A DNA stretch of 64,000 nucleotides from Galeopsis tetrahit (lineage: Eukaryota > Streptophyta > Magnoliopsida > Lamiales > Lamiaceae). This document shows, in pieces, positions 21,590 to 34,291 of this stretch (positions within the stretch are counted from its first letter, which is position 1; each line of letters starts with the position of its first letter). The DNA is taken from NCBI GenBank assembly GCA_963675135.1, contig OY776125.1:66043441-66107440 (forward strand), given 5' to 3'. The notes below the pieces were generated by a model that ran no database searches, was not told the origin of the DNA, and was given only the letters and a program-made list of their open reading frames with translations. The translations under genes were made by a program, and so were the position numbers.

Positions 21590-23235
21590 TGTTGGTCCTT
21601 AGTGGAGTATGACGTACACAAGTGTATTTGGGGGGGGGGGAATGCACTTGTGTATGCAAATTCTTTCTTTTAAAACAATTTAACCTAATCAGGAAAGTTG
21701 TCTGACAACTGTTCTGAATGAATAACTTTGATAGATACTCACTCTACTGAAAACTATGAAGTGTTCAGTTGAATAACTATCTAAAAGAGTTTTTAAGTGC
21801 GGAATGTGGTTGGCCTTCTCTAAATAAAAATACTCCTTAGTTATTTTCTAAAAAACCAGTTTATCAGGAACTTTGTCCAAAGACTGTTTTGATTTACTTT
21901 GCTGAACTTTACTGTTTCAAATAGATCTTAAGTGTGTAATGTGAATTATAAATGAATGCAGTAAGTAAATGACACAACAAGTTATAGTGGTTCAGAGACT
22001 CGAGCTCCTACATCCACTTTCCCTGATTTAACAGGATAATTCCTTAACACCTGGAATTAGCTTTTTTTAAAGTGCCAAGGTGCACTGATCAACAACACTA
22101 TCTTAGTGCTTTGATCCCTAGGATAATTTGAGTCCTAGTGCTCAACTTCACTGGTTTAAGACTGTATTCACTCTTCACAGTCCTTAACTCCTCACTTCTA
22201 CAACAAACTCTACTTCACTTATGAGGTAAGGGTTTTAGGTTTGATTCCAACTAATTGAGATATCCTTTACAATAAGAACAGTGTAAAGGGATATGAAATC
22301 TCTTGGCTAAGCTTGGATTTTTACAGATTGGCTTAGCTAGAAGTGATCAGGAAACTTTGGGATTTGTAAGAAATAGACTTGAGTTTCCTTGAATGCTTGA
22401 TAGTAGTTTGATAGCAGATTGTTGGATACTTGAATCCTTGGATCACTTCTGAACTTATAGAACAATTTGATCATCTATCCGTTGGAGAGATAGACTTTCA
22501 AATTGTCTATTTGCAGCTCCATTGAAACAGCTATGAGAGCATCCTTCTATTATCCATTGTGAAAGAAGGTTCTTCAATGGTTGCTTGAATGAATGTGTTG
22601 ACTTCTGAAAAATGCGGCTGAGATGACTTGTGTCAGTTTCCAAAATTGCATATTTTCCAAGGTTTATTCATGGCAGACTTTGTACTTTTCCAACGGTTAG
22701 ATGGGACAAGTACTCTGAACTTTTCTACTGCACTTGGAATGTTCTTCCATTCATTCAATTCTTCAGTCTTTAGAGCTTCAAAGTCTTCAACGCTTGTTCA
22801 GGCTTGATGGCATTTAATGCTTCATTAAAGTTATCTTCTGAGATAGTGGCATTTAATGCTCTTGATCTTCTAAGTCTTCAATTGATCTGTTATTGCCCTT
22901 ATCAGAGTCTTATCAGTGTATTTCTCTCATTGTCAGGGTTTACTTGAGCTTTGAACATTCAGCCAAGTTGTCTTCTTCAGCAGACTTGTCTTCATATATT
23001 CAGCAACTTGATCAAAAGGGCTTAAAATAACAAGCTGCCTAACATTTCAGCTTTGGACAACTATCCTGAACACTAAATATCTTAACATTTCTGAGATTCT
23101 AGACTTAGACATTTTTACTGTCTCAACTCTCCTGAGACAACTAGACTGATACAACTTTCTATCTATCTCAACTAAGATGACCATCATCATTCATGGGTTT
23201 TGGTATCTTAATCAAAATCAATTCATTTCCCAACA
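21590..23235 (-). repeat. 3' LTR of element B
   Basis: 1,646 bp from TGTTGGTCC to CCCAACA on the plus strand. It contains the hairpin with an 11-G run at 21615-21654 (arms TACACAAGTG / CACTTGTGTA) and the dyad at 21689-21717, at the family-typical distance from the end. Confidence 0.95.
21615..21717. promoter_or_regulatory. G/C-run hairpin and dyad of B 3' LTR
   Basis: The hairpin is at 21615-21654. The dyad at 21689-21717 has arms TCAGGAAAGTTGT and ACAACTGTTCTGA. Same order and spacing as in A, I and H. Confidence 0.6.
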
Positions 23236-23249
23236 ATTTCCCCCTTTTT
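23236..23249 (-). other. Polypurine tract of B
   Basis: Minus strand AAAAGGGGGAAAT next to the 3' LTR, preceded by the same GGTTTTGGCATCATC text as in A. Confidence 0.92.
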
Positions 23250-23344
23250 GATGATGCCAAAACCTATTTACAAAGGAAACTTGACTTACACTAAACTTGT
23301 CTTCGGGAAGGATGATTTGATCAATTTCCCTGAAACAAACTGTT

Positions 23345-26300
23345 AACATAATAATAAATCAAGTATATAGGTTAGATCATAAACAAATCTCCTCTTAGCT
23401 TCTTCCCATACATCATTCAGTTGAATGGGCACCCATTTGTCATGGTGAGGATATTGTGTATCCCATCTCTATAGCAGTTGAGGTTTTAGTCTTCTGTACA
23501 AGGCCCTCTTCCTTGGGGCTTTGAAGTTTGCCTTTCTTTCATCCCTAGCTTTGTTGGCCTCAACCAACTGATCCATATTTTCTTTAGCTCTTTGAAGAAC
23601 CAACTTCTCCTGAGTTTCAGGATCTTTGCCAAATCCCTCTTCAAACATCTTTGAGGGATCATCAACAAGCTTGGGCAATTTCACTTCAGGCTCCTTGACC
23701 TCTGTCTCTTCTTCAATTTCCTCTTCTTGGATTTCAGGCAACTTGACTGCCTTCTTCAGTCTCTTTGATTTTCTGACCTGAGTTACCTCTTCAGCTTGGA
23801 ACTCAGTGGGCAGGGTCAAGTTTGTTGGGAACTCAGTGAAGGTTTGCTCTTTCCTTTTTCTTCCAATGGCTTTTGCAACCTTCCCCCTTACTTTAATGTC
23901 CTTCTCCTTGGGATCTATCCCAGCCAGTTTGTCCTTTGCCTTAGGCTCACCAATTTTCAAGGTTCCTTTTGCCCTTGCTCGCTCTCTTTTCCCCTTTTTG
24001 GCATTATCAAAACATTGGGACTTCAATTCACTCATTGTGACAGAGAGGTGGGTTTGAGCATAATTGAGTGACTTGATCTCCTGAAGCAGATATACATTCT
24101 CATCATGTATATTCTGCATTTTGTCATCAGCCATGCTAAAAAAGGCATGTACTTGCTTCATCTTCTGAGCAACTATCTCATCCAAAGTAGCCTTCAGGGA
24201 TTGATCAAGTTTGGCCATAACTTGATCAGAGACTTTGGCCATAAGTTCAATAGTGAACTTCTCAGCAGCCTCCTTGACCATTGCAGCTTTTAGTTCCCCA
24301 GCCTTCTTTCTCTGAGCTGATGTCCTTTGCCTCAAGGCATCTTTGATGGTCCTTTTTAATGCAAGTACATTGTGCTTGTAACTTTGTGTCAAACTCTTTT
24401 GCTCTTGCTTCACAACCTTTGTAAACTTTGTCATTGCCTCTTTTGCCTTTGTAACTTCAGTGGAGACTGTTTGAAGTCCGTCTCAACTCCACTGATCCTT
24501 GCATCTAGAGTTGGCAACACCACTTCCTCAGAGCATGTAAGCCTCATTTCAACTGATGCTAGAGTCTTCCCTTGACCATCTAGAACATCTGAGGTTTCAG
24601 CATGAGCTTTCCCAACCTCTCTGACCAAGTTGTCCAATTTGCCTGACTGCTCCTCAATGGATGTGGCAGTCTGTGAAGCAAGTTGCAGTCCTGCTTCAGT
24701 GGCATTTGCTTGTTCAAAGTATATTTTCGACAGGGTGGTCATGTTTGCTGAAATTGCTTCAAGGTCAACATCAGTGTTGACAGGAATATCAGTCAGTGAA
24801 GCATCTGCAAATATTTGCTCAAGAGTTACAGCTTCAGAACCTACAAAACACAAAGGGTTAGGAAAAACACCCTCATCACCCTCTTTCTTTTGGTCTCCCT
24901 CAGGAATCGACACTTCAGCATCCTTTCTCTCATTTTTAACTACATTCTTTTCTTCTGTTTCAATAGATATACTCACATTCACTGGAGATTCAAGCCTCTT
25001 TTCACCAAGGGATTCATCAAGTTCAGATTTGACTTGAAGAATAGTCTGACTCTCATTTTGGGCTTCACCCATCATTTCAATCTCTTCTCCCTCTTTTGGA
25101 GGTGCACTCTGACTATCTATGATCACACACTTACCATCTTCTCCCTTTGATTTTTTATCACTAGTATCCTTTTTAACTCCTTTTGGCCCTAAACCTGACA
25201 CCTCCATATCCTCACAAGGATGCATAGAGGGAAGTTGATGGGAGATCACAGTGCTTGGGCTTCCCAAGTCCACTGAGTCATCCTGAATGATTAAGGGCTG
25301 GTCAGTGTCCAATTTTCCTGACACTAATGAGGTCTTAATCAAACCAGCTTCTCCTATGGAAGTCTCAGCATTGTTCAGCTGTGCCTCAGGCTCAGAAGAA
25401 CCATCCTTGGCCAATGCTTCTTGGACTGAGTCACCATCCTTGGTCAACTCCTCTGATTACTCAGAGTCCTGAATGGAAGGATAGGTCAAGTAATGTACCT
25501 TAGCAGGATTGGGTCCAGGAGGTTTGGGATTGGTGGTGTCATCATCATCATCATCTGCATCCTCTGAAGTGCTGTCAGGATGTTTGATCCCTTTAGCTAG
25601 TCTTTCTCTTTCAGCAAGCACATTTTCATGCACAATGGTGCAGAACATGGCTTCAATGGTCAGGACACTTAACTTCTTTACATTGGCAAAGTGTAAAAGT
25701 CTGTTCTCTTCAACTTGCCACCAGCTAGCACCATTGGCCTTAATAGCTTGAGCTATTTCCACTATGGTTCTATCCTTGATCTCAGCAAGTGCCCTGAGAT
25801 CATAGAACTACTGCTGAAGTCTGGGGTAATCCTTCAATCCTGGATAAAGTTGATCCACATTGGCCCTTGCTATCTGCCTTAACATGCCTTCATAAGTATA
25901 TTCCTCTGTATCATCATCATCCTAAGAGGAATTGGATTTGGAATCAGGTGGGTTGGCCATTAATTCAGGTAAGTTGGGCTTGGATTCAGAAGGGTTAGGT
26001 TCAGATGAAATGGGGATCAATTGGGTCTCAGGTGCTGTAGAGAGCAATGTTCCTGAGGGGTTAGATGAAAGGTTTATTGGAATGGGCTGAATGGGTGAAA
26101 AAGAGGATTGATCACCTTCAAGAAGTTTGGTATATGAAAGTAATCTGGGATCAAGAAGGGAGAAATGCCTATCTTCTTCATCAGCAAGATTGGCCAAAAC
26201 ATCTATGCCTTCTCTATTTGGAGCACCTTCAGGAGAGTAGGTTTTCTTTGGAAGGATGGGTGCATCCTCGGGAGTTTTGCACTTCTCTTCTTCAGGCTTA

Positions 26301-27624
26301 GGGGACCCATGAGTTGGTGATATTCTCTGAGATTGAATATCAGGGGAGTTGGCTCCAGGGCTTTTGGACTTTGATCTTGTCTTAGAGTTAGACCTATTGG
26401 CTTGTCTAATCTCCTTGAAGAATTCCTTCTTTTGTTTTTCTTCCTCCATCAACTTCTTCTTTTCAGAAGTTTTGATAATCCTTCTTCTCCTCTCAGATCT
26501 TGTTGGTTTCTCAAGATCTCTGAATTCACTGAATGCTTCTGGTTGCAAGGGGACAATCTCCCTGAACTCTTCTCTAGCTTCAGGAGGGTTGACTCCTTCT
26601 TCTTCTACTTTGTCAATTTCTTCAGAAGTGGCTCCCCCACTCTTGGATTGACTTTCTGGTGAAGATTCACAGAGAATCTGCTTCATTTTCTTCATTTTGG
26701 GTTGGGCTTTGGTAGGTTGAACTTTTCTTTTCCTTGGAGAAGATCTGGTAACACGTGCAACAACAATAGCCTTCTTGGCGGCAACCTCCTGCTTTCTTTT
26801 CTCAGTTTTGGATGAAAGCTTTCTGAACATCACTTTCTGTGCTGGAAAATGTTTGGGCTTGATTTGCAAGTGGGTGTAGTGAGCAAATCTTTCCAAGAGC
26901 AGGCTTGCTCTTGTGCAATATTGTAGCTTTCCATCTACCACTACCTTGTGGTGTGCCCTTTCTTTGAACATGAACTTTTCATTCATCATCTTCCCTAAGA
27001 TGAATGTTTTCCAATTAAATTTGATTCCTTTCTCAGCAAAATCAATAATGGCTGCCATTACTCTCAACTTTGGCATACTAATTTGTTCCACACTGCCTGA
27101 ATGGCTCAGTAAACTTTTTACCACAATATCAAACAAGTGCTCATACCTTGTTTTCAAGGTTTTCTTGTTTGGGGCACTGGCTAGCTTCTGAGGCACAATC
27201 ATCCAATCATTTGAGAACTCCTGCTCTTCTCCTTCTCTATAGAACTCAGGATCATTCCCTTAAGAGGGTAATCCAAAACTGGAGTCCAAATCTTCTGAGG
27301 TGAAGATAACTATGTGTTGAGATTCATTCTCTTCACCTTCCTCTGCATATGTAAGCTTGGTGCAGACATCTCCATTTTTGCCTTTCCATCCGAGATAGGC
27401 AAAGAATTCGGCCATGTAGGGGTTGAGGCAAGAATCGGGTTTGGTGCCCAAGAACTTCTCGAGCCTTGCATCTCTCAGCCATTGGAGAACTGGATGGACT
27501 TCCTCATCAAGGCAACTATTTTCTCAAACCACAGAGAGTTTGCATTACTGAGATATGTGAAATCAATATCCAGTGATGGATCATTGAAGTTTACTAGTTC
27601 CTCTCTTTTCAGTTTGGGAGCCAT
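23345..27624 (-). pseudogene. Third ORF of B, multiply broken, C-terminus deleted
   Basis: Homologue of A's third ORF, with the same start ATGGCTCCCAAA at 27624. Breaks: frameshift near 27505, TAA at 27260, stop at 25922, TAG at 25808-25810, stop at 25457, frameshift near 24470, TAG at 23469. After that TAG the frame continues into a remnant of the aromatic C-terminal domain (DKWVPIQLND), then ends where roughly 0.35 kb present in A is missing. The N-terminal domain, the Pro-Glu-rich disordered region, the WWQVEE block, the coiled coil and the basic tail can all be followed. The protein diverges from A's more than pol does, so this is the fast-evolving gene. Confidence 0.8.
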
Positions 27625-28288
27625 GGATGTTTGAAATTTGGAGAGAGTGAAGGTTGGAAGGGATGTTTCGAAGGCTTGAAGGTTTACAGAATTTTGCTTA
27701 AGGGTTTTGGAAAAATTTGTGCATAATAATGGTTGTAAAAATTGAAGGTTTTTATATTCCAGTGGTTTTATTAACCGTTGGACAATAGCATTAAGATGTG
27801 GACAATTCTCTAGGCAAGATGGATAAAGTGGGGTAGTGGGTTTAGGAACGGTTAGATGTAGGTATTAAGATAATCAATGGTTTTGATGAGAGGCTCAGTA
27901 ATTAATGCAATCTTTTAAGGATTTTGCATTAAATGCTGGAATGAGCATTTGGGGGCTAAAACTTGAATACCTCACGCCATCCTAAAAATAGACTACTCTT
28001 TGCCCAAGAATTTCCTTAAATGTCTAATCAATGCTAAAAATAGCACTTATCATCTTATCAGTTTGGACAAATGTCCTGATAAGTGATCTGACCTTTATTG
28101 TGGTCAAATGATCTGACCAAAATGCCTGAGTGGGTCCCAATATTGCTGATTGGGTCCCTCAAGGTCAATCATCCTGACGATCAGTGTTGAAAGACATGTG
28201 GACAACTCTACTGAATTCTTCTTTTAGGCAGGCCATTTCAGTGAGTTTGGTCAACTTTGCTGAAGTTCAATTTAATGAACCTCCCCCT
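27625..28288 (-). other. Spacer between pol and third ORF of B
   Basis: Non-coding. It carries the second polypurine-like copy (28281-28290, minus sense GAAGGGGGAG), words such as GACAACTCTACTGA near 28202, and GTCAACTTTGCTGA near 28250. It matches the A spacer in position and length. Confidence 0.6.
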
Positions 28289-31200
28289 TCATTTTTCCAT
28301 CTTTCCTGGATCAAGTAAGCCCAACTCTGCCGACAGCTCCAGAAATCTTGCTTCAGCTAATGGCTTGGTTAAGATATCAGTTTTTTCTTATCAGTGTGAA
28401 TTTTGACAAGCTTGATATCCTTTTTCTCCACATGATCTCTTATAAAGTGATGTTTGATATCCACATGTTTGCATCTTGTGTGAAGCACTGGATTTTGTGA
28501 GATAGCAATTGCACTATTATTGTCACAAAATATAGGAACTTCATTTGTGATGACTTTGTAATCTCTTAGTTGATGTCTAAGCCAAAGTATCTGAGCACAA
28601 CAACTTTCAGCTGCTACATATTCTGCTTCTTTGAGAGATAGCAATTGCACTATTAGTTGTTAATGTTACAACTGTGTTCTGCTTCTTTGAGAACCATGAG
28701 ATTAGTTTGCTACCCAAGAATTGACATGTTCCAGAGGTGGATTTTCTGTCAATTCTACAGCCTCAATAATCAGCATCTGAATATCCAGTGAGCTCAATGT
28801 TTTCATCAGCTGCATACCATAATCCAAGATTCTCAGTTCCCTTGAGATATCTTAGGATTCTCTTGGCAGCTTCTAGGTGACTCTTCTTTGGATTTGCTTG
28901 AAATCTGGCACACACTCCAACTGCAAATGTGATATCAGGCCTACTTGCAGTGAGATATAGTAGGGATCCAATGATGCCTCTATATTCAGTGGAGTTGGTA
29001 GATACTCCACTTTCATCATGATCCATCTTCCAATTGGTGTTCATAGGAATCCTGACTGGTTTGCTTGTTGCATATCCAAATTTCTTGATCATGTCCCTTG
29101 TATACTTGGCTTGGTTGATGAAAATTCCTTTCTTTGATTGGGTGACTTGAAGTCCCAAAAAAAAATTCATCAATCCCATCATGGACATCTCAAATTTGCT
29201 TTGCATGAGTTCTGAGAATTTCTCACACAACTTCTCATTTGGAGATCCAAATATAATGTCATCCACATAGATTTGGACTAACAAGATATCATCTCTTTCA
29301 CAGATTTTGAACAAGGTTCTATCAACAGTGCCTTTGACAAAACCATGATCTAGAAGAAACTGTGATAAGGTGTCACACCAAGCTCTTGGAGCTTGCTTCA
29401 ATCCATATAAGGTTTTCTTTAATCTGTACACCTTGTCTCCTTCTTCAAAGCCTGGGGGCTGTTCAACATAGACTTCTTCTTTCAGTACCCCATTGAGAAA
29501 AACAGTCTTCACATCCATTTGATACACCTTGAATCTCATGTGAGCTGCATAGGCTAAGAAGAGTCTGATTGCTTCAAGTCTGCCTATTGGTGCAAATGTC
29601 TCATCATAATCAATCCCTTCAGAATGACAGTATCCTTTGGCCACCAGTCTTGCTTTGTTTCTCACAATGATGTCATTTTCATTCTTCTTATTTTTGAACA
29701 CCCATTTGGTTCCAATGACATCTTGATGAGTTGGCCTATCCACCAGCTCCCATACTTCATTTCTGGTGAACTGGTTCACCTCTTCTTGCATAGCAATGAT
29801 CCAGTTTGTGTCTAGAAGTGCTTCCTCAATATCTTTTGGTTCCTGTTTTGAAAGGAAACAATAAAACAAAGCACTTTCTCCATGAAATCTTCTAGTTTTG
29901 ATCCCTTCACTTGGATTTCCAAGTATCAAGCTAGTTGGATGGTCATGAAACCAGGTCCTTCTAGACCTGACTCCTTCAGGAGGGTTGTCCTCTTCTGAAG
30001 TTGGATCACTAGATTCACTAAATTCAGGAAAGTTAATTGAAGGATCAAGTTCAGGATCATATTCAGTGTTGTTGACCTCGCTGTCAAGAATGTTGACATT
30101 TTCATTGGTTCCCCCTTGAATATTGGATCCATTTACTACCACAGCAGAGCCTGCTTCTTCATTGGTAGTTGTTACCTGGTTTTGAACTGGGATGGGGTCA
30201 GTCAGTTCAATTTCTCCTTCAGGCTGGTTGTCTCTTGGTTGATTGCCATCAAGTATGTTGTCCAGGTTCTGATCTTCATTGAGTTCAGGCTGGGCAACAT
30301 CTATAAACACTGTTTCCTTACTTTGAAGTCTTAGTCTGGTTGTTCTTTGTGTTGTCTCATCAATATTCAGGTTTCTATCCCTGAACTCATTAATAGATTC
30401 ATCAAACACAACATGAGGTGTTTCCTCCACAATAAGAGTTCTGCAGTTATAGACTCTATATGCCTTGCTGATTTGGGAATATCCAACAAATATTCCTTCA
30501 TCAGCTTTGCTGTCAAAAGCTTTTAACTGCTCTTTCCCATTATTGTGAATGAAACACTTGCAACCAAATATATGAAAATATGCAAAAGTGGGCAATCTAC
30601 CTTTCCATAATTCGTATGGAGTTTTACCTTGACCTTTATTGATTAAGGATCTGTTCTGAGTGTGGCATGCAGTGTTGTTAGCTTCGCCCAGAATCTTTTT
30701 GGCAATTTGGATTCAGCAATCAGTGTTCTTGCTGCTTCTTTTAAGGTTTTGTTTCTCCTTTCAGCAACACCATTCTGTTGAGGAGTTCTTGCTGTAGAAG
30801 TTTCATGTGTGATGCCATTTTTGCTGCAATACTCACTGATGTATGAGTTTATGAATTCAGTGCCTTTGTCTGATCTGATCTTGACAATACTTAGGCCCTT
30901 TTTCATTACTCAGCTTCATCATCAACTCAGGTATTTTGACTTGAGTCTCTTTTTTATTCAGAAGAAACACCACACAAGTGTACTTGGAAAAATCATCAAC
31001 AACTACTAACGCATATTTCCTTCCATTTATGCTTACTGGGATTATTGGACCAAATAAGTCCATGTGTAGTAGTTGGAGAACTCTCTCAGTGGATATGACA
31101 GGTTTTCCTTTAAATGATGCTTTGATTTGTTTTCCTTCCTGACATGGCTGGCACACATGTTCATTGATGAACACCTGGTTAGGCGGCCCTTTCACTAGAG

Positions 31201-31708
31201 AGTTTCTTGCAAGTTTGTTGATGGTTTTGAAATTTAGGTGGTTCAGTCTTTTGTGCCACAACCAGCTTTGTTCATTTGTTCTTTTGGCAACAAGACAAAC
31301 TGCTTCAGGGGTTTTGCTCCAATCTGCAAAATAAACATTTCCCTTTCTCACCCCTGTTAGTAGCACGTGTTATGTTGATTTGTCCTTAATAATGCATTCA
31401 TTTGGTGAAAACTCAACACTATATCCTTTGTCACATATTTGACTTATAGATAGCAAGTTATATTTTAGGCCTAGAACATATGAAACATTAGTAATTTTTA
31501 CACTACCAATATTTAATATACCATAACCTCTTGTGATTCCTTGTGAGCTATCTCCAAAGGTTACTGAAGGACCATCCTTTTCAATAAAGTCTGAGAGAAG
31601 TTCTTTGTTTCCAGTCATATGTCTTGAACATCCACTGTCCAAGTACCATGCTGTTCTTTTGTTTATACTTCTCTTCTTCTTGTGGTCCTTGCAAACCTGT
31701 AAATTCAA
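28289..31708 (-). pseudogene. pol: pol of element B, broken
   Basis: Protease (WYLDSGCSRHMTG), integrase, reverse transcriptase with IYVDDIIFGS, and RNase H are all recognisable. Breaks: TAA at 31370; a one-base insertion in an A run near 30898; a one-base deletion near 30690 in the integrase; TGA at 28763-28765 in RNase H; a local rearrangement at 28635-28690; a one-base gain in an A run near 28383. The RT-containing stretch 30595-28766 is a single open frame of about 610 codons. The pol frame differs from the gag frame. Confidence 0.92.
28633..28690 (-). repeat. Templated duplication inside B RNase H
   Basis: GAGATAGCAATTGCACTATTA at 28635-28655 is a copy of 28499-28519, about 136 bp away in the same gene. 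CTGCTTCTTTGAGA also appears twice (around 28623 and 28679). The RNase H coding sequence is disrupted at this point. Confidence 0.7.
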
Positions 31709-34151
31709 ACTTTAGGTTCCCTTTGGTTGTTGGGTCCTAGTGGGTTAGCTGTACCTTTTGGAACCTAAATCTGCCTAATTACTCTGATTGACTCAAAGTG
31801 ACTGACTTGGTTTCCATTTACATCTACATACACAGTCCTACCCTTGAATTCCTTAGGTGGTTTCTGTGCATAAGTGTTAGTCTTATAAGCTTCAAGAGAG
31901 TGGGTGAAATACTTTGGGACAAATCTCCTGAAGTTACTTGACTTAGGTGCAGCTTGGTAAGGCCTTTGTGGATAAGTGCTTGGATGGCCTTTTCCCTTTG
32001 GCATGAAGGGTCTAGGCTTCCTGAAATTGTTATACCTATCAGGAGGGTTGGGTCTTGATCCATTCAGTTGAGGTTGCCTCATTTGAGTTGCCCTTTTCTG
32101 AACAGATTTTGGACAACTCCACTGATGAGTGTTCACATTGGTTGGCCTTCCATTGGTTCTACCTTTCTGAATCTCATTCCTCTTGTACACAACATTCTTA
32201 ACCTTTCCCTTAGGTTTGGGTTTAGGAATATTGTTTACTTGAGTAGGTATAAGATAAGAGTTTCTTTGCCCTTATCCCTGATCAGTGGCTGATTTACTTC
32301 CATTTCATTTTCTTTTAATTGAGCCACTAACCTTACAAAGGCCATCTTAGAGTTACTGGTTGAAGCAACACTAAGACCAGGAGAGGGTTCATATGGATCA
32401 TAACCTAATCCACTCCTTTGAGCCATTGGTCTTTGAAACCCTTGAATTTCCTCTATTGCTCTAGAGGATTTGTTCAAGGCAGACATCTTAAGTTTTAGGC
32501 TCCCCTCACTTAATTTCAGAGCATCAAATTCATGTGAGAGATTGTCAAATTTAACTTGTAGAGTTCTAAGGTCAAAATCCTTTTTCTTTAGAACCAGATT
32601 TTGTTCATCAATCAGCTTTTGTTGTTTAGAGACTTTGAGAGACATTTCATCATGTTCTTTCACAATCTGCTGATGCAACTTAGCTGATTTAATGTCAATC
32701 TCAGGTTCAGGAAGATTGGGAGTTTTGGCTTTAGAACTTAGAAGTTCATTTTCTCTCAATGCAATGTTATGTAGCTCTTGTAATCTGGTGAAGTCCTCCA
32801 TTAACTTTCCAAGGGAGAGTTTTAGGTGGGATTCACTAGATTCATGTGTGTCAGTTGAAGAGTTAGAAGATGAACATACCTCTTCATTTTCAAAAGCCAT
32901 TTGACAGTCATCTTCACTGTCACTGTTGGAGAATAATCCATCATCAGATGAATATACACTTTCCTCACTTGCTGATTCTCCAGCCCCCATGGCCTTCCTG
33001 TTGCTCAATCTCTCGTCTCTTTTGTTCTGCCTTTCTTTTCTTTCTTTTGTGCTCAGATCAGGACAATCATATTGAAAGTGTCCTTTCTTCTGGCAGTTGT
33101 AACGCACATCTTCATCATCATTTCTTTTACTTGAGAACTCCTTCCTCTTGTATAATGATGGATCAGCCTTGCTTGACTTCTTTTTATCCTCTGATTTATT
33201 GTCAAGAGAGTTGAATCTTCTCATGGTTCTTTTATCTTGATAGAACTTTTTGTATCTACCAAATCTGGAATTGAGCTTCTCAAATCTTCTGGCCATGAGT
33301 GCCAGTTCCTCCTTCATTTCAGTCTTAGAGACAGATTGAGATGAGCTTTGAGCACTCTTCTTTTCTGTCTAAGTAGCTTTGAATGCAACTCCTTTGCTGC
33401 AGGAGGATGGCTCCTAATGCACCTTCTTCATGTTCAGATCAAACTCATATGCTTTGAGTTCAGAGAACATTTGCTGCATGGGCATGTTATCAAGTTTTCT
33501 AGTGTTCTGCATCATGACTAAATAGATGTCCCACTTGGATGTGAGACTTCTCAAGATTTTCAATGCAACTTCTCTTTTGGCATAGAATTTGCCAAGAGAG
33601 TTTATCTCATTCATGATGTCAGAGAATCTGCCATCAAGATGATCAATTGTTTCATTGGGCTCCATGGTAAATTGTTCATATTTCTGAATAGCCACTTGGA
33701 GCTTGTTTTCTTTGATCTTTTAGGTACCTTCACACATAAGTGATAAGGTGTCCCAAATCTCTTTAGTTGTGGTGCAGTGGTACACTATTCCCATCACTGC
33801 ATCTGGAATTGTCTAGTACAAAGTGTTCATGGCAATGTAGTTCAGGTTGTGCCTTTTTCTCTCTTATGCAGTTAAGTCATCTTCATCCTTTGGCAGCAAC
33901 TCCCTTGGGTCTGCTTTCTGAGCATCAGTTACTTTGGGGTTTGGCTTGGTGAAGGTGAAAGGCCCTCTGGTGATGACTTTGAGCATTTCATCATGCTGGC
34001 AGGCAAGATGTGCTCTCATTCTAATCTTCCAGAAATCATAGTTCTCAATTGAGAACATTGGCAGTTTGTGATTAGAAATGTGATTCACTTGGTTAGGACC
34101 CATGTTGTTGATGGTCTCAACAACATCTCCTGGAACTGCATTGTTTTCCAT
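31705..34151 (-). pseudogene. gag: gag of element B, multiply broken
   Basis: Homologue of A and H gag. The ATG at 34151 starts a stretch that aligns with the H N-terminus. Stops at 33864 (TAA), near 33815, near 33719, 33414, near 33370 and 31765, plus a frameshift near 32255. The stretch 33317-32235 is open and holds the zinc knuckle and coiled coil. The first knuckle cysteine is replaced by arginine (RYNCQKKGHFQYDC). The gag stop TGA overlaps the pol frame by a few bases. Confidence 0.9.
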
Positions 34152-34277
34152 CTCAATAAAATAAGGTTAGATAAACACAGTAATGTTTTTCAGAAAATGG
34201 ATCAGTTCAGTGACCACATATATTATGAGTTTTTGAAAATCAGTTGGATTTTCAGAAGCAGTGGTCTTTGAACCCCT

Positions 34278-34289
34278 GCTCTAATACCA
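34278..34289 (-). other. Primer binding site of B, one mismatch
   Basis: On the minus strand TGGTATTAGAGC, one base different from the TGGTATCAGAGC of A, C and H. It lies two bases from the 5' LTR. Confidence 0.9.
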
Positions 34290-34291
34290 CT

